A DNA stretch of 64,000 nt from Povalibacter uvarum (lineage in GTDB: Bacteria > Pseudomonadota > Gammaproteobacteria > Steroidobacterales > Steroidobacteraceae). The stretch covers positions 604,286 to 668,285 of the forward strand of contig NZ_JACHHZ010000005.1 in the NCBI RefSeq assembly GCF_014202975.1. Reading direction: 5' to 3'. Positions within the stretch are counted from its first letter, which is position 1. Each line of letters begins with the position of its first letter. The translations under genes and the position numbers were made by a program. Positions 27,306-36,565 of this stretch are shown one piece after another. The notes under the pieces were generated by a model, which did not search any database, was not told the origin of the DNA, and worked only from the letters and a program-made list of their open reading frames with translations.

Positions 27306-28943
27306 CTACTCTTCGAGCAGCGCGTCGGCGACGTCGTCCGGGAAATACATGCCCCGTCCGTCGACCAAGAGGCTGACGTAGGGATGGTTTGCATTGGGAC
27401 CGCTGAATCGTGTCGCGCGAGGGAGTCCGTGGGCGCGCAGCACTTCAGCACAGCCCACCCAATCGCCAGGTCCGCTGGGCTCGTTGACTGATGCCCATCC
27501 GAGTGTTCCGATCACATCGCTGTTGTAGGCGTGAGGTTCGTGCCAGTCCGCTCCGTGATCCAGCAGGAAATTCGCCAGCGGTGCGTTGCCACGGAACACG
27601 GCCCAGTTGAGTGCCGATCCGTCGATGTCGCCGCCCCGTGCCGCGATCGGCCAGCCCAGCGAAACCATCAGACGGACTGCATCGTCGGCGCCATTCATCG
27701 CGAGGATCGGCAGCTGCTTCTGATGCAGTTCGGACATGGATGCGATCAGATCAGGATCAGCGGCCAGCAGCGCTCGTGCCTGCTTCTCGTCTACTCGTGC
27801 ACACGCCGCGGCAAACTGTTCTGCCAGCGATAGCTCTTCGCCCGCACCCGCGTCGGCGAGCAACTTCGCCACGTCGACGAGCCCTTGAGCCAGTGCAGCC
27901 TTGTAGAAGCTGTGCCCCGCACTCTTGCCACCGTGAGGATTCGCGCCCGCATCGAGTAGCGCCCGTACGTGACGCGCCGAGCGCTTGCGGTAGATCGCCC
28001 AACCGAGGATCCGGTCGAGATCCTCTTCTCCGTGAGGTGTGTGTTCGAGCAGCAGCGCCAGTCCGTCGTAGTGATCGAAGTCGAGAATCTTCGCGAGCGC
28101 GTTCGTACCGGGAACGCGTGTGCCTGCCTGTAGCAACAGCTTCGTGCACGGCAGGGTCCGATCCGGATCGTCGAGGGAGTGATACAGCGATTCGTTGTCG
28201 TTCGGATCCGCGCCGGCTTCGAGCAGCAGTTGTGTCATGACGGGATCGTGCACTTTGCCGGCAGCGCCGTAGATTGCAGTGAGCGGTTCGTCGCCGGGTT
28301 GCTCGACCGAAGCTGGAGGAAACCGATTGCCGAATGTGGTCTTCGGATCCGCCCCGGTATCGAGCAGCAGCCGCAAGCTTCGGCGCAGCGGCTCGCGATG
28401 GAGATCGAAGCGAGCCAGGGTCGAATGGCTCACGGCGATGATCGGCGGGATGTTGAGCGGACCGCTGCTTCGGGTCGCCCACGATGAATCGCGTGCGATG
28501 GCATCGCGAATCGCTGCTTCATCGCCGACCGCGCAGGCGAGGAGCGGATCGCCCTGTGCGAGATCCGGATGAGCAGCAATCAAACGCGCCGCCAGGTCGG
28601 GTCGGGGCAAGAGCCCGTCCCCGGCGATGTCACCGCCATAGACGAATCGCAGCCACTGCAGTCTCATCGATTCCAGGCCGCATGCCTGTGTCTGCAGCCA
28701 CTCCACGTGAGTCTTCAAGTCGCTCCAGCTGGCGAAGCCGTACTCGCGCGCGATGCACGATTGCATGTCATGCAGTCGCAAATTCGCGGAAGCAATCGCA
28801 CCGTCGCTCTTGTCGTGGGCGATCGGCAAGCTGGTTCGCAGGCGCTGAAAGGCGGATGGTTCGCGATCGCGCCAGGATCGCAGAAGCTGCTTGGCCTGTT
28901 TGCGCAGGTGCTCGAGATCGGGCCGGTCGGGCAGGGTAGTCAC
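27306..28943 (-). CDS. Ankyrin-repeat protein
   Basis: 545 residues from GTG 28943, chosen because GGAGG stands 6 bases upstream; the frame is open for 72 more codons with no RBS. The N-terminal 90 residues (DRPDLEHLRKQAKQLLRSWR ... AREYGFASWSDLKTHVEW) form a helical domain seen at the start of many bacterial ankyrin proteins. At least six ankyrin-like units follow, marked by LLLDTGADP, LLLEAGADPND, LLLQAGTRV, ALLDAGANPHGG, KLLADAGAG and FLLDHGADWHEP. No signal peptide is visible, so it is probably a cytoplasmic interaction protein with unknown partners. Confidence 0.85.
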   Translation of the reverse strand: MTTLPDRPDLEHLRKQAKQLLRSWRDREPSAFQRLRTSLPIAHDKSDGAIASANLRLHDMQSCIAREYGFASWSDLKTHVEWLQTQACGLESMRLQWLRFVYGGDIAGDGLLPRPDLAARLIAAHPDLAQGDPLLACAVGDEAAIRDAIARDSSWATRSSGPLNIPPIIAVSHSTLARFDLHREPLRRSLRLLLDTGADPKTTFGNRFPPASVEQPGDEPLTAIYGAAGKVHDPVMTQLLLEAGADPNDNESLYHSLDDPDRTLPCTKLLLQAGTRVPGTNALAKILDFDHYDGLALLLEHTPHGEEDLDRILGWAIYRKRSARHVRALLDAGANPHGGKSAGHSFYKAALAQGLVDVAKLLADAGAGEELSLAEQFAAACARVDEKQARALLAADPDLIASMSELHQKQLPILAMNGADDAVRLMVSLGWPIAARGGDIDGSALNWAVFRGNAPLANFLLDHGADWHEPHAYNSDVIGTLGWASVNEPSGPGDWVGCAEVLRAHGLPRATRFSGPNANHPYVSLLVDGRGMYFPDDVADALLEE

Positions 28944-29184
28944 GGGAAACCTCCATGCATTGAATACCGGACGGTCCGCAACACCGGCTGCACAAAGGTT
29001 GGGTGATGCAATCGAGACGACAAGTGGGTTGAACCCTGCCCGCGGACCCGGAAGCGGCTTGTCCCGCGCACCGATTCTAGCGCGCCGGATGACGTCGATG
29101 GCAAGGCGAGGACGGTTGACGGTTGCGCCGGCTCGCGGCTTCGCGCACATTCCGCGCATCGCTTACCGCTCAGGGCAGGACACC

Positions 29185-30627
29185 ATGGTTCAAACAATGA
29201 CGAGAGCGCTGCTGGCCATCGCCTGCGGCGTCGCCGCTGGTTGCGCGGCGCAGCCGGCCGCAACGCCTGCGCAGCCCGCTGCAGCAGCGGGACCGGTACG
29301 TTCGGCGTTTCCCTCAACGTACGCCCCTGCGGCGTCTGTACCGACATTGATCCGTCACGCAACGGTGCTCACCGGGACGGGCGAGCGACTCGATGATGCC
29401 GACCTGCTCATCGTTGCGGGGAAGATTCAGGCGGTTGGACGCAACCTCGAGTTGCCCGCCGGCGGCACGCAGATCGATGCGACCGGTCGCTGGGTGACGC
29501 CGGGTCTCATCGATGTGCACTCACACCTCGGGGTGTATGCAAGCCCTGGTGTCGAAGCGCATTCGGACGGCAATGAAATGGTCGCGCCGGCGACGCCGCA
29601 CGTCTGGGCCGAACACGCGGTGTGGCCGCAGGATCCGGGATTCGAGGCTGCTCTCGAAGGCGGTGTCACGACCCTGCAGGTACTGCCGGGTTCGGGAAAC
29701 CTGATCGGCGGTCGCGGTGTGACGCTGAAGAACGTCGCTGCAACGGGCGTGCAGGGCATGAAGTTTCCCGATGCGCCGCACGGCCTGAAGATGGCATGCG
29801 GCGAGAATCCGAAGCGTGTCTATGGCAGCAAGTCGCAGGCGCCCATGACGCGCATGGGCAACGTCGCGGGCTACCGGCAGGCGTTCGCGGACGCACAGGA
29901 ATATCAGCGCTCATGGCAGAAGTACGAGCGCGAGCTCGCCGACTATGAGAAGAAGAAAGAGAAGGACAAGGACGCGGAGCCGCCCACTGAACCGAAGCGG
30001 GATCTCGGCAACGAGACGCTGGTCGCGGCTATGGAAGGCAAGATCCTCGTTCACATTCACTGCTATCGCGCGGATGAGATGCAGCTGATGCTCGATCTCG
30101 CCGACGAGTTCGGTTTCCGCATCGCCGCGTTCCATCACGGCGTCGAGGCATACAAGCTTGCCGACAAGCTCGCCGAGAAGAAGGTGTGCGGTGCGCTGTG
30201 GGCGGACTGGTGGGGCTTCAAGATGGAATCCTTCGACGGCATCCAGGAGAACCTCGCGTTCGTCGATCATCCGAAGGACGGCTGCGCCATCGTTCACTCC
30301 GACTCTTCGGAAGGCATCCAGCGGTTGAACCAGGAAGCCGCCAAGGCCATGACGCGCGGTGCCCGCGTCGGACTGCCCATTCCGCCCGAGCGGGCGATTC
30401 GCTGGGTCACGGCGAATCCGGCGAAAGCGCTCGGCGTTGCCGACCGCACCGGCACGCTCGAGACGGGCAAGATGGCGGACGTCGTGATCTGGAATCGCGA
30501 TCCCTTCAGCGTCTACGCGCTCGCCGACCAGGTGTTCATCGACGGCGTGTTGTCCTTCGACCGGGCGAATCCGCAACCGAGACCGCGATCCGACTTCATG
30601 CTCGGCCAGCAGGAGGTCGCACGATGA
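29185..30627 (+). CDS. Amidohydrolase-family lipoprotein (catalytically complete)
   Basis: 480 residues from ATG 29185 (AGGA 4 bases upstream). Lipobox AAGC gives a lipidated Cys20. The amidohydrolase barrel shows GLIDVHSHLG (His112 and His114), the expected histidines in LVHIHCYRADEM and IAAFHHGVEAYK, and the catalytic Asp in VHSDSSEG. A charged insertion (ERELADYEKKKEKDKDAE) sits in the middle. KMADVVIWNRDPFSVYALAD is the usual C-terminal strand pair. Related proteins are imidazolonepropionase-like peptidases or amidohydrolases; substrate unknown. Its stop overlaps the next start (ATGA), and it heads a four-gene operon. Confidence 0.88.
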   Translation: MVQTMTRALLAIACGVAAGCAAQPAATPAQPAAAAGPVRSAFPSTYAPAASVPTLIRHATVLTGTGERLDDADLLIVAGKIQAVGRNLELPAGGTQIDATGRWVTPGLIDVHSHLGVYASPGVEAHSDGNEMVAPATPHVWAEHAVWPQDPGFEAALEGGVTTLQVLPGSGNLIGGRGVTLKNVAATGVQGMKFPDAPHGLKMACGENPKRVYGSKSQAPMTRMGNVAGYRQAFADAQEYQRSWQKYERELADYEKKKEKDKDAEPPTEPKRDLGNETLVAAMEGKILVHIHCYRADEMQLMLDLADEFGFRIAAFHHGVEAYKLADKLAEKKVCGALWADWWGFKMESFDGIQENLAFVDHPKDGCAIVHSDSSEGIQRLNQEAAKAMTRGARVGLPIPPERAIRWVTANPAKALGVADRTGTLETGKMADVVIWNRDPFSVYALADQVFIDGVLSFDRANPQPRPRSDFMLGQQEVAR

Positions 30628-31898
30628 GAACTTCAATGATCAGAGCTGCGTTCGCGCTTTCCCTGTTCACCGCAATCACGACGGCCTCCGCGCAGGAGCT
30701 GCTGATCCGCGGTGCCCACGTTCACACGGCGACTTCAGCGGGCGAGATTGTGAACGGCGATGTGCTCGTGCGCGCCGGGAAGATCGCGGCCGTAGGCAAG
30801 GATCTCGCAACGTCCGCGGGTGCGACGGTCATCGATGCGAAGGGTCGGCCTCTCACGCCCGGGCTGTTCGCGGGCCTGACGGCGATCGGTGTCGAGGAAG
30901 TGTCGCTCGAAGCGTCGACGGTCGATGAGTACCTGAGCACCGGTGCTCCCGCATGGGAGATGCAGTGGCGCCCCGAGTTCGACGTCACGCTCGCCTTCAA
31001 TCCGCGCTCGGTGCTGCTGCCGGTTGCGCGAGTGGAGGGGCTCACATGGACCGTCGTTGCGCCGGGCAGCCAGGACGGCGGTGCAATTCTCTCAGGGCAG
31101 GGCGCTGCGGTGACGCTCGACGGTCGCTATGACGCCGTGCTCGATGGCAGCCGCGCCCTGTTCATGCAGTTCGGCAGCGATGCGGTGTCGATCTCGGCGG
31201 GCAGCCGGGCCGCGCAGTACATGCTGTTCGATCAGGCTGTGCGTGAGGTCCGTTCGCCTCAGGCAGGAGGAACGCATCCGTTGCTGCTTCCGGCGGGACG
31301 CGAAGTGTTCGGGCGCTATCTGAATGGCGGCCGCTTCGTCTTCAACGTGCATCGTGCAGCGGACATCCGCCAGGTGATTGCGCTTGCGAAGCGCTACAAC
31401 ATCAAGCCGATCATCTCGGGCGCGACAGAGGCGTGGGTCGTTGCCGATGAGCTCGCTGAAGCGAAAGTTCCTGTACTGCTCGATTCCCTGGAGAATCTGC
31501 CGGCGACGTTCGATCGTATCGGAGCGCGCTTCGACAACGCCGTACTGCTCTCGAAGGCAGGCGTGGCAGTTGCCTTCTCGCAGTCGTCCGATCCGACGCA
31601 GAATGCGCAGAAGATCCGTCAGCTTGCCGGGAATGCTGTCGCGCACGGATTGCCGTGGCCGGTCGCGCTGGCTGGCCTGACATCGACACCCGCGGACATC
31701 TTCGGCGTGGGCAGTACGCGCGGGCGGATCGCGGTGGGGCAGGTTGCTGATCTCGTCCTCTGGAGCGGCGATCCACTCGAAGTCACTACTACGGCTGAAC
31801 AGGTCTGGACCGGCGGCGTGCCTGCCGTCATGACCTCGCGCCAGACGGCACTTCGCGATCGCTATCTCGAACGAGTCAGGAGCGGCACGGCACGCTGA
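30624..31898 (+). CDS. Amidohydrolase-like protein lacking the metal site (probable pseudoenzyme)
   Basis: 424 residues from ATG 30624, preceded by AGGAGG. A signal peptide ends near TTASAQ. The fold is that of the preceding gene and the segments align. The metal-binding HSH is LTA here (TPGLFAGLTAIG, residues 78-89), FHHGVEA becomes IISGATEA, and the catalytic HSDSSE becomes FSQSSDP. The structural elements GQVADLVLWSGDPLEV at the end are intact. It is therefore a likely non-catalytic partner of the upstream enzyme, as seen in other paired amidohydrolases. Translation is coupled to the upstream gene by a 4-base overlap. Confidence 0.85.
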   Translation: MRTSMIRAAFALSLFTAITTASAQELLIRGAHVHTATSAGEIVNGDVLVRAGKIAAVGKDLATSAGATVIDAKGRPLTPGLFAGLTAIGVEEVSLEASTVDEYLSTGAPAWEMQWRPEFDVTLAFNPRSVLLPVARVEGLTWTVVAPGSQDGGAILSGQGAAVTLDGRYDAVLDGSRALFMQFGSDAVSISAGSRAAQYMLFDQAVREVRSPQAGGTHPLLLPAGREVFGRYLNGGRFVFNVHRAADIRQVIALAKRYNIKPIISGATEAWVVADELAEAKVPVLLDSLENLPATFDRIGARFDNAVLLSKAGVAVAFSQSSDPTQNAQKIRQLAGNAVAHGLPWPVALAGLTSTPADIFGVGSTRGRIAVGQVADLVLWSGDPLEVTTTAEQVWTGGVPAVMTSRQTALRDRYLERVRSGTAR

Positions 31899-31905
31899 GT
31901 ACCGC

Positions 31906-32559
31906 ATGAGTGACGCGTCTTCCGATTCGCTGGAAATCACCCGCCTGCTTCATCGCTGGAGCGGCGGTGATGCCGCGGCGGCAGACGCGTTGTTCCCGCT
32001 CGTCTACGGCGAGCTCAGGCGGATGGCGAAGCAGCGTCTCGCCCGAGAGCGCAGCGATCACACGCTGCAGGGCACTGCCCTGGTCCACGAAGCGTTCCTG
32101 CGTCTCTCAGGGCAGAGCAGTGCTTCGTGGCGCAACCGCAATCAATTCCTCGCACTCGCGTCGCAGATGATGCGGCGAGTGCTCGTCGATCACGCCCGCC
32201 AGCGGGCGGCCGCCAAACGGGGTGCCGGCGAACAAGCGCTGAGCCTCGACGACACGCGCGCTGCCTTCGAAATCGATGCAGCGTTCGTCGCGGCGGCGCA
32301 GGAGGAGATCCACTCCGATCAGCCGCCCGGCATCGACGTGCTCGGGATCGATCGCGCACTCGAAGCGCTCGCCGTCATTGATGCGCAGCAGGCCCGCATC
32401 GTCGAGCTGCGGTACTTCGGTGGTCTCACGATCGAGGAAACGGCGGATGTCGTCGAAATCTCGCCCGCGACAGTGAAGCGTGAGTGGGCAATGGCTCGCG
32501 CCTGGTTGCGGCGTGAATTGAGCGCTGCGGGCGCCGATGATCCGGTGAAGCGCCCATGA
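31906..32559 (+). CDS. ECF RNA polymerase sigma factor (Sig-70_X6 / TIGR02999 type)
   Basis: 217 residues. Region 2 is at about 10-80 (ITRLLHRWSGGDAAAADALF, LRRMAKQRLARE, ALVHEAFLRL and NRNQFLALASQMMRRVLVDHAR). Region 4 is at about 145-200 (VIDAQQARIVELRYFGGLTI, EETADVVEISPATVKREW). This variant typically lies next to Ser/Thr kinases instead of an anti-sigma factor. It begins 7 bases after the amidohydrolase-like stop, and its own stop overlaps the kinase start (ATGATG). Direct control by that kinase is inferred from the coupling. Confidence 0.92.
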   Translation: MSDASSDSLEITRLLHRWSGGDAAAADALFPLVYGELRRMAKQRLARERSDHTLQGTALVHEAFLRLSGQSSASWRNRNQFLALASQMMRRVLVDHARQRAAAKRGAGEQALSLDDTRAAFEIDAAFVAAAQEEIHSDQPPGIDVLGIDRALEALAVIDAQQARIVELRYFGGLTIEETADVVEISPATVKREWAMARAWLRRELSAAGADDPVKRP

Positions 32560-35501
32560 TGACTCCGGAGCGCTGGCAGCGAATCAAGACGCTGTTCAAC
32601 GAGGCTCTCGCGCTGCCGCGTGCGGAGCGCGACGCCTATCTGGAAAAGGCGACCGGCGGTGAAGCGCAGCTGCGTCTCGACGTCGAATCGCTGATCGGCG
32701 CGCATGATGAATCCGGCGACCCGTTCGAGCAGCCGCTGCAGGACGCGGTGGCATCGGCCTTCGAAGCCGACGTCTTCAATGAACCGAGTGGCCTGCGTGC
32801 GGGCTCGCGCATCGGTGCTTACCGCCTGACTGAGCTCATCGGTCGCGGGGGCATGGGCGAGGTCTACAAGGCAGAGCGCGCCGACGATCAATATGAATCC
32901 GTCGTGGCCATCAAGCTCGTTCGCACCGACCATGACCCGGAGCAGGTCGCGTGGCGATTCCGGTCGGAGCGCCAGATTCTCGCGACACTCGAACACCGGA
33001 ACATCGCGCGACTGATCGACGGTGGCACGACACGTGACGGCGTCCCTTATCTGGTGATCGAGCTCGTTCAGGGCGAGCCCATCGATCGCTACTGTGAGGA
33101 CAACCTGCTCGGCGTGAACGAGCGCATCCAGTTGTTCCTGCAGGTATGTGCTGCCGTGAGCTTTGCGCACCAGCGGCTCGTCGTGCACCGCGATCTCAAG
33201 CCCAGCAATATCCTCGTGACCGCCGACGGTTCGGTGAAGCTGCTCGACTTCGGGATCGCAAAGCTGCTCGAGAAATCCTCGCTGCCGAACACGAACGACA
33301 AGACCGCTACTCAGTGGCGGGTCATGACTATCGAGTACGCGAGTCCGGAGCAGGTGCGCGGCGATACGGTTACCACGGTCAGCGACGTGTACTCACTCGG
33401 TGTCGTGCTCTATCGATTGCTGACTGGGCATAGTCCCTATCGGTCGGGTGCGGACACTGTCGAGCGGGTCGCAGAGATCATGAGCGACTCCGCGCCGACA
33501 CGGCCGAGTGTCGCAGTGGGGGCCGATGCCGATCGAGCTACCGCCGCCAGGGACGCGCCGCGCTCGCTCGGTATCCGTCGTGTGCAGAGGAAATTGCGCG
33601 GCGACCTCGACAATATCCTGCTGATGGCGCTGCGCAAGGAACCGCATCGGCGCTACTCGAGCGTCGACCAGCTTGCGGACGATCTGCGCAACTATCTGGA
33701 AGGCCAGCCGGTGCTGGCTCGGGGTGATGCGTGGAGTTATCGCGCGGTGAAGTTCGTGTCGAGGCACAGGTTCGCGGTGGCGGCGGGCGTGCTCGCGATG
33801 CTGTCGCTGATCGCTGGTATCGTCACGACGACATGGCAGGCGCGCATTGCAGCCGAACAGTCGCGAATCGCGCAGGAAGAAGCGCGCAAGCAGCGGGCAG
33901 TGCAATCGTTCATGACGGCTCTGTTCGACAAGAACACGCGGCTACAGCCTGATGCCGCAAAAGCGCGGACCATGTCGGTGCAGGAGTTGCTCGTCACCGC
34001 CGGTGACCGCGTCCTTCGCGAGTTCTCGGATACGCCGGCCGTTCACGTCGAAGTGATGAATACGGTCGCGCGCCTTCTGCTCGACATCAACGAGTTCGAT
34101 CGGGCATCGACCCTCTGGCAGGAGTCGGTGCGAATCGCGCGCGAACAGCAATTGACGAACAGCGATGGCTACGTGGAATCGCTGGTCGGTGTGGCAACAG
34201 CATCTCGCCTGCTGGGTCGCGGCGAGGAAGCGCTCGCGGCACGAAACCAGGCGATCGCCGAGCTGGACGCACGAGGCGACCGCGATTCGTTGTTGCGGGC
34301 TCGTGCTTTGACGACGACGGTGGCGCAGTTCGCGACCGATCCGGCGGAAGAGATCCGGATCATGCGCGACGGTGTCGCGCTGTTCGAAGCACGTTATCCG
34401 TCGGAGCCGGCTTATTTTTCAGCTGTCTATTCGCTGGGGCACCTGCTGCGAACCCAGGGTGACATGCAGGCGGCGCTGACGCGCTTCCGTGAGGCGACGC
34501 AGGTCTTCGAACGCGCGAACTCTCGTGACTTCACCAATCTGGGCGCAAGCTACGCCTGGGCGGCGTTCTGCGAAATGCAGCTCGGCCAGATCGACGAAGC
34601 ACTGCGCGACTATGAAAAGGGAATCGCTTTGCTGCGACAGCATGCCGGCGACACATCGATCTACACGCGCATTCATCTCGGGCTCTATGCGGACGCATTG
34701 CAACAGTCGGGGCAGCTGGCGAAGGCGAAGGTCTACTTCGATGAGGTGTTGACACCCGACGCCATCGCGAAGCCTTCATCCGTGGAATTCGATACGGCGG
34801 TCTATCGGGCGAACGGCTTGCTTCAGGAAGGCCGTCCCCGGGAAGCGTTGGCCGCACTCGATCTGTTCAAGGATTCCTGGCTCGAGTTCGGCAAGCGTTT
34901 CGTTCTCAATGGGGTTCAGTGGCTGACCGCGCGTGCGCGTGCGCATGCGGAGCTGGGACAGTTCGATGCTGCACGCCAGGATCTCGCCCTCGTGAGCGAG
35001 CTGCCGGCGTTCTACGGTGTGCAGGCAGCGGACCTCAGTGATTTCCTTTCGGGCGCTATCGACGTCGCGTTGAAGGTCGGTGACGTATCGATGGCGAAGG
35101 AGCTCCTGTCACGACGCGAATCCAGCACGGCGCCGGCTGGTTTCGACGTGTCGTTCGTGGAGCTGGCAACGTCAGCAGCGTGGCTGCATCTGCGACTCAA
35201 CGATTCGCATGCGGCACTGATGGAAGCCGACGCTGCTCTGGCGCATCTCGATCAGCATGTCGGAAATGGCTATCCATTCGCGCGAGCCAATGTCTTGCAC
35301 GTTCGGGGAGCCACGCTTCTTTCGCTGGGAGACGATTCGGCCGCGCGAGCGGACTTGCAGAAGGCTGCCGATCTCATGAAGCCGCTGCATGCCACGCAGA
35401 GCTCGGCGTTGAGCGATGTCACCCGCAGATTGCAGCAAGTGCAAAGACAAGTATCCGCCCAGGTCACATCGGCAGCTGGCCCAGCTGGCGCAGCAGATTG
35501 A
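32556..35501 (+). CDS. Membrane Ser/Thr protein kinase with C-terminal TPR-like region
   Basis: 981 residues, starting within the sigma-factor stop codon. A short N-terminal helical region (RWQRIKTLFNEALALP ... VESLIGAH) is typical of this family. The kinase domain is at about 88-355: GRGGMGEVYKA, Lys120 in VAIKLV, HRDLKPSN with Asp213, DFG at 231-233 and a full activation segment (YASPEQVRG). One membrane helix (FAVAAGVLAMLSLIAGIVTT) lies near residue 415. About 550 residues of TPR-like helices (EEALAARNQAIAELD, GDMQAALTRFREATQVFER) follow, presumably in the periplasm. The natural reading is that it senses or assembles periplasmic partners and modifies the coupled sigma factor. Confidence 0.93.
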   Translation: MMTPERWQRIKTLFNEALALPRAERDAYLEKATGGEAQLRLDVESLIGAHDESGDPFEQPLQDAVASAFEADVFNEPSGLRAGSRIGAYRLTELIGRGGMGEVYKAERADDQYESVVAIKLVRTDHDPEQVAWRFRSERQILATLEHRNIARLIDGGTTRDGVPYLVIELVQGEPIDRYCEDNLLGVNERIQLFLQVCAAVSFAHQRLVVHRDLKPSNILVTADGSVKLLDFGIAKLLEKSSLPNTNDKTATQWRVMTIEYASPEQVRGDTVTTVSDVYSLGVVLYRLLTGHSPYRSGADTVERVAEIMSDSAPTRPSVAVGADADRATAARDAPRSLGIRRVQRKLRGDLDNILLMALRKEPHRRYSSVDQLADDLRNYLEGQPVLARGDAWSYRAVKFVSRHRFAVAAGVLAMLSLIAGIVTTTWQARIAAEQSRIAQEEARKQRAVQSFMTALFDKNTRLQPDAAKARTMSVQELLVTAGDRVLREFSDTPAVHVEVMNTVARLLLDINEFDRASTLWQESVRIAREQQLTNSDGYVESLVGVATASRLLGRGEEALAARNQAIAELDARGDRDSLLRARALTTTVAQFATDPAEEIRIMRDGVALFEARYPSEPAYFSAVYSLGHLLRTQGDMQAALTRFREATQVFERANSRDFTNLGASYAWAAFCEMQLGQIDEALRDYEKGIALLRQHAGDTSIYTRIHLGLYADALQQSGQLAKAKVYFDEVLTPDAIAKPSSVEFDTAVYRANGLLQEGRPREALAALDLFKDSWLEFGKRFVLNGVQWLTARARAHAELGQFDAARQDLALVSELPAFYGVQAADLSDFLSGAIDVALKVGDVSMAKELLSRRESSTAPAGFDVSFVELATSAAWLHLRLNDSHAALMEADAALAHLDQHVGNGYPFARANVLHVRGATLLSLGDDSAARADLQKAADLMKPLHATQSSALSDVTRRLQQVQRQVSAQVTSAAGPAGAAD

Positions 35502-35883
35502 GATCGTCCGTCAGTCGCCAGTGCTGCCAGATCCGCCCGTCGCGAATCCATTCGATCTGCATCTGCCGCACGTCGATCTTCCGGCCCGTGGCCTCGATGC
35601 CGAAGAGAGGGCCTTTATGCGTGCCGGTCACGCTGACATAGGCGACTGCTTTGTCTTCCGTCACGACGAGATCGAGCAGTTGATAGTGCAGATCCGGAAT
35701 GCCGATGCGCATGCCTGCAACGATGGGCTTGAGATCGGCCGGGCCGGGTCGCGGGTTCGGTATGCCGGGACTGTGATTGAGGTAGTCTGGCGCCAGCAAC
35801 TCATCGAGCACGTCGAGCCTGCCTTCGTTCCAGACCTCCTCGAAATAGCGTCGAATCAGGCGGCGATTGGCTTCGAGCGACAT
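35464..35883 (-). CDS. SnoaL-like polyketide cyclase/ester cyclase family protein
   Basis: 139 residues from ATG 35883 (AGGAG 6 bases upstream). NTF2-like fold: LIRRYFEEVWNEGRLDVLDE, LLAPDYLNHSPGIPNPR, GIPDLHYQLLDLVVTEDKAV and GRKIDVRQMQIEWIRDGRIW. These are the signature segments of the ester cyclase family that includes SnoaL. Such genes are common in soil bacteria and usually act on an unknown small molecule. The last 38 bases overlap the 3' end of the converging kinase gene. It is divergent from the Crp-like regulator across an 83-base gap with a palindrome. Confidence 0.87.
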   Translation of the reverse strand: MSLEANRRLIRRYFEEVWNEGRLDVLDELLAPDYLNHSPGIPNPRPGPADLKPIVAGMRIGIPDLHYQLLDLVVTEDKAVAYVSVTGTHKGPLFGIEATGRKIDVRQMQIEWIRDGRIWQHWRLTDDLNLLRQLGQLPM

Positions 35884-35938
35884 GGCGTTCTCCTGGTGAC
35901 GATCGCTGCGTAGGGTGCGGATCGCGAATGTCTTCGTC

Positions 35939-35954
35939 ATTAACCCCGGTTAAT
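35939..35954. promoter_or_regulatory. Palindrome ATTAACC-CC-GGTTAAT upstream of the Crp-like gene
   Basis: Seven-base arms (ATTAACC / GGTTAAT) with a 2-base spacer lie between the divergent SnoaL-like and Crp-like genes, 13 bases before the preferred GTG start at 35967. It is a good candidate operator for the regulator itself; which protein binds is not shown by sequence. Confidence 0.55.
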
Positions 35955-35966
35955 CAGGAGAAGAGA

Positions 35967-36551
35967 GTGAGCAGTGTCCTGGATGCGCTGGCCGCGCTCG
36001 AGAAACGAGCGGGCGTCAGTCTGCCGGACATCGAAGTGATCGAGCGGGCGATCGAGCCCGTCGAGTTGCGGCCCGGTGAATTTGCTTTCCGCCAGGGCGA
36101 GCCGCACCCGTACGTGCACATCGTTCACACTGGTTTGCTGAAGCAGTACTTCACCGACCAAGACGGCAGCGAATGGATCAAGAGCTTCTCAGCCGAGCAG
36201 GTGCCGTTCGCTTGCCTCGAAGCGCTCTCAGGACTGCCGGCGCTGTTCACGAGCGAAGCCATCGAGGCATCGGTGACCGAGCGCGTGCCGTTCAGGCAGA
36301 TTCTCGCGTTGGCTGATCGCCATGCACAGTGGCAGAAGGCACTGGGAACCGCTTACGCCCTGCTGGCCCGAATCAAAGTCCGGCGCGAGCGGGACCTGTT
36401 GATGCTGACAGCCGAACAACTCCATGCGCGGTTTGTCGTGGAGTCGCCGGCGCTGGCTGAACGGATCCCACAGAAGGATCTCGCCGGTTTCATCGGCGTC
36501 ACGCCTGTCGGCCTGAACCGGATCGTGAAGAGATATCGCGAGAAGCACTGA
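35967..36551 (+). CDS. Crp/Fnr-family transcriptional regulator
   Basis: 194 residues from GTG 35967, supported by AGGAG 6 bases upstream; an in-frame ATG at 35928 would put the palindrome inside the gene. The cyclic-nucleotide-binding-like beta-roll is at about 30-110 (VELRPGEFAFRQGEPHPYVH, GLLKQYFTDQDGSEWIKSF). The C-terminal helix-turn-helix is short (RIPQKDLAGFIGVTPVGLNR, then IVKRYREKH). Length and sequence match the small Crp-like regulators that do not conserve cAMP-binding residues. It is followed after 14 bases by an amidohydrolase gene. Confidence 0.87.
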   Translation: MSSVLDALAALEKRAGVSLPDIEVIERAIEPVELRPGEFAFRQGEPHPYVHIVHTGLLKQYFTDQDGSEWIKSFSAEQVPFACLEALSGLPALFTSEAIEASVTERVPFRQILALADRHAQWQKALGTAYALLARIKVRRERDLLMLTAEQLHARFVVESPALAERIPQKDLAGFIGVTPVGLNRIVKRYREKH

Positions 36552-36565
36552 AAGGAGCGGAGCGA

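Noticed and set aside
28944..29159. N-terminal extension of the ankyrin protein
   Set aside because: No RBS at the upstream start, low-complexity Arg-rich sequence, whereas GTG 28943 has GGAGG.
35928..35966. Longer N-terminus for the Crp-like regulator from ATG 35928
   Set aside because: It would place the palindrome inside the gene and lacks an RBS; GTG 35967 has AGGAG.
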